DNA from: Pseudomonadota bacterium
GTDB lineage: Bacteria > Bdellovibrionota > Bacteriovoracia > Bacteriovoracales > Bacteriovoracaceae
DNA: 33,067 bases
NCBI GenBank assembly: GCA_027487685.1
Contig: JAIYDC010000132.1
Location: 1-33,067 of the forward strand
Direction of reading: 5' to 3'
Shown here: piece after piece, positions 32,195 through 33,067 of the stretch
Layout of the letters: every line of letters starts with the position of its first letter
How positions within the stretch are numbered: the first letter of the stretch is position 1
The notes under the pieces: model-generated
Seen by the model: only the letters and a program-made list of their open reading frames with translations
Told to the model about the DNA's origin: nothing
Databases searched by the model: none
Translations under genes and position numbers: made by a program

Positions 32195-33028
32195 ATGAAA
32201 AGACCTTTTAACGTTGAACGAAAGAATCTCCCCGCGCGGGCGCGCAGTGACCTCTACTACGACCTCCTGGCCATGGGCTGGGCCCGATCGCTCGCTCTCT
32301 TTCTGGTGGCGATTTTGCTCCTGAATTCGATTTTCGCAACTCTCTACTGGCTTGACCCAGGCGCCATTCAGAATTCCGATGGGTCATGGGCATCTGCCTT
32401 CTTTTTCAGCGTCCAGACCCTCGGCACAATTGGATATGGCTACCTCGCACCTGCCTCAACCTACGCCAATATCCTCGTGACCGTTCAGTCCATGGTGGGC
32501 CTCGTAATCCTTGCGATACTCACAGGTTTTTTCTTCACTAAGTTTTCGCGCCCCACCGCCCGCATCGACTTCACAGACAACATCATTGTAACTGACTTTG
32601 ATGGCCAGCGCGTCCTGATGTTTCGGATTGCGAACACCAGGAGTAATCAGATTATCGATACCCGGATTCACCTCACGGGCATGAAGCGTGTGACGACCGC
32701 CGAGGGGAAACCCTTCCTACGCTTCATTGACCTCAAACTCCTTCGAAACCATACGCCGATGATCGCGATCAGTATGACCGTTATTCACGTCATTGATGAA
32801 ACGAGTCCGCTGCATGGAATGAGCGAGACCGCCATGCGTAATTGTCAGATCGAGTTTCTGGTTACCACCATCGGAACCGACAGCACCTTTGGACAAACGA
32901 TTCACGAGATTCACACCTACATGCCGGAAGACTTGGTCTGGGACAAGAAATTTGCGGATATGCTGACCTTTGGAGAAAGCGGTCTGCGCATCGTGGACCA
33001 CGGAAAGTTTAACCTTTTAGTAGATTGA
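32195..33028 (+). CDS. Inward-rectifier potassium channel (KirBac type)
   Basis: A 277-residue two-helix potassium channel. TM1 spans about 31-52, the pore helix and selectivity filter TLGTIGYGYLAP include TIGYG at 78-82, and TM2 spans about 91-115. The remainder, from about 118, is the immunoglobulin-like cytoplasmic Kir domain (IIVTDFDGQRVLMFRIAN, then TGMKRVTTAEGKPFLRFIDL). An N-terminal amphipathic slide helix (about 15-28, including DLYYDLLAMGW) is present as in KirBac1.1. It would conduct K+ across the inner membrane as a tetramer. Gating ligands cannot be told from sequence. Length and motif order are normal. Monocistronic so far as visible. Confidence 0.94.
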   Translation: MKRPFNVERKNLPARARSDLYYDLLAMGWARSLALFLVAILLLNSIFATLYWLDPGAIQNSDGSWASAFFFSVQTLGTIGYGYLAPASTYANILVTVQSMVGLVILAILTGFFFTKFSRPTARIDFTDNIIVTDFDGQRVLMFRIANTRSNQIIDTRIHLTGMKRVTTAEGKPFLRFIDLKLLRNHTPMIAISMTVIHVIDETSPLHGMSETAMRNCQIEFLVTTIGTDSTFGQTIHEIHTYMPEDLVWDKKFADMLTFGESGLRIVDHGKFNLLVD

Positions 33029-33067
33029 TTTTTATCGCGACGCGCACGGCCATAGACGCTCTTAAAT
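33029..33067. other. Window end, no feature seen
   Basis: The last 39 bases after the channel gene contain no start codon with a convincing reading frame and no clear terminator hairpin. Confidence 0.4.

Overview
The window looks like a chromosomal segment of a Gram-negative, Deltaproteobacteria-like bacterium. My best guess is Bdellovibrionota (Bdellovibrio/Bacteriovorax relatives). The base composition is near balanced. There are many lipoproteins and outer-membrane proteins, a sigma-54 activator, a FliL-like protein and a bifunctional Rel next to gmk. This placement is inference from gene content; there is no rRNA or other marker gene to prove it. I see no prophage, insertion sequence or CRISPR array.

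Layout. 1-445 is AT-rich with no supported gene and lies downstream of a tRNA-Leu(CAA) on the minus strand. 574-3147 (minus) holds engB, a PlsC-like acyltransferase and an SDR-fold protein. 3230-4519 is a sigma-54 activator with an FHA-like N-terminus. It converges on, and overlaps, a FliL-like membrane protein gene (to about 5342, minus). A BamE-like lipoprotein gene diverges from the latter. 6305-10928 is a tight housekeeping operon: accA, yicC, gmk and rel. 10975-15289 contains two convergent outer-membrane-protein/lipoprotein pairs. 15446-18834 (minus) is an operon encoding a malic enzyme/phosphotransacetylase fusion, RidA and a YdcF-type membrane protein. Next come a sodium:solute symporter (minus), a membrane-anchored unknown protein and an ABC-F ATPase (plus).

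The most unusual part is 23131-28690. An AlkB-like dioxygenase gene is divergent from a three-gene overlapping operon encoding a GNAT acyltransferase, a LuxE-type acyl-protein synthetase, and a 797-residue fusion of a LuxC-type acyl reductase with a PaaK-type adenylating ligase. These are the parts of a fatty-acid reductase without any luciferase gene, which suggests that an aldehyde or a derivative of one is made for another purpose. It is followed by a tandem pair of secreted HExxH proteins flanking a small membrane-anchored protein (28762-31578), then a YkgJ-type cysteine-cluster protein and a KirBac-type potassium channel.

Several expression signals stand out. A perfect 13-bp hairpin sits on the start codon of an outer-membrane protein gene (13757-13788). 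A lipoprotein gene appears to begin at an ATA codon behind a strong ribosome-binding site (11924). Three promoters sit so close to their start codons that the mRNAs should be leaderless or nearly so. A palindromic element recurs at 6119-6181 and 31578-31636.
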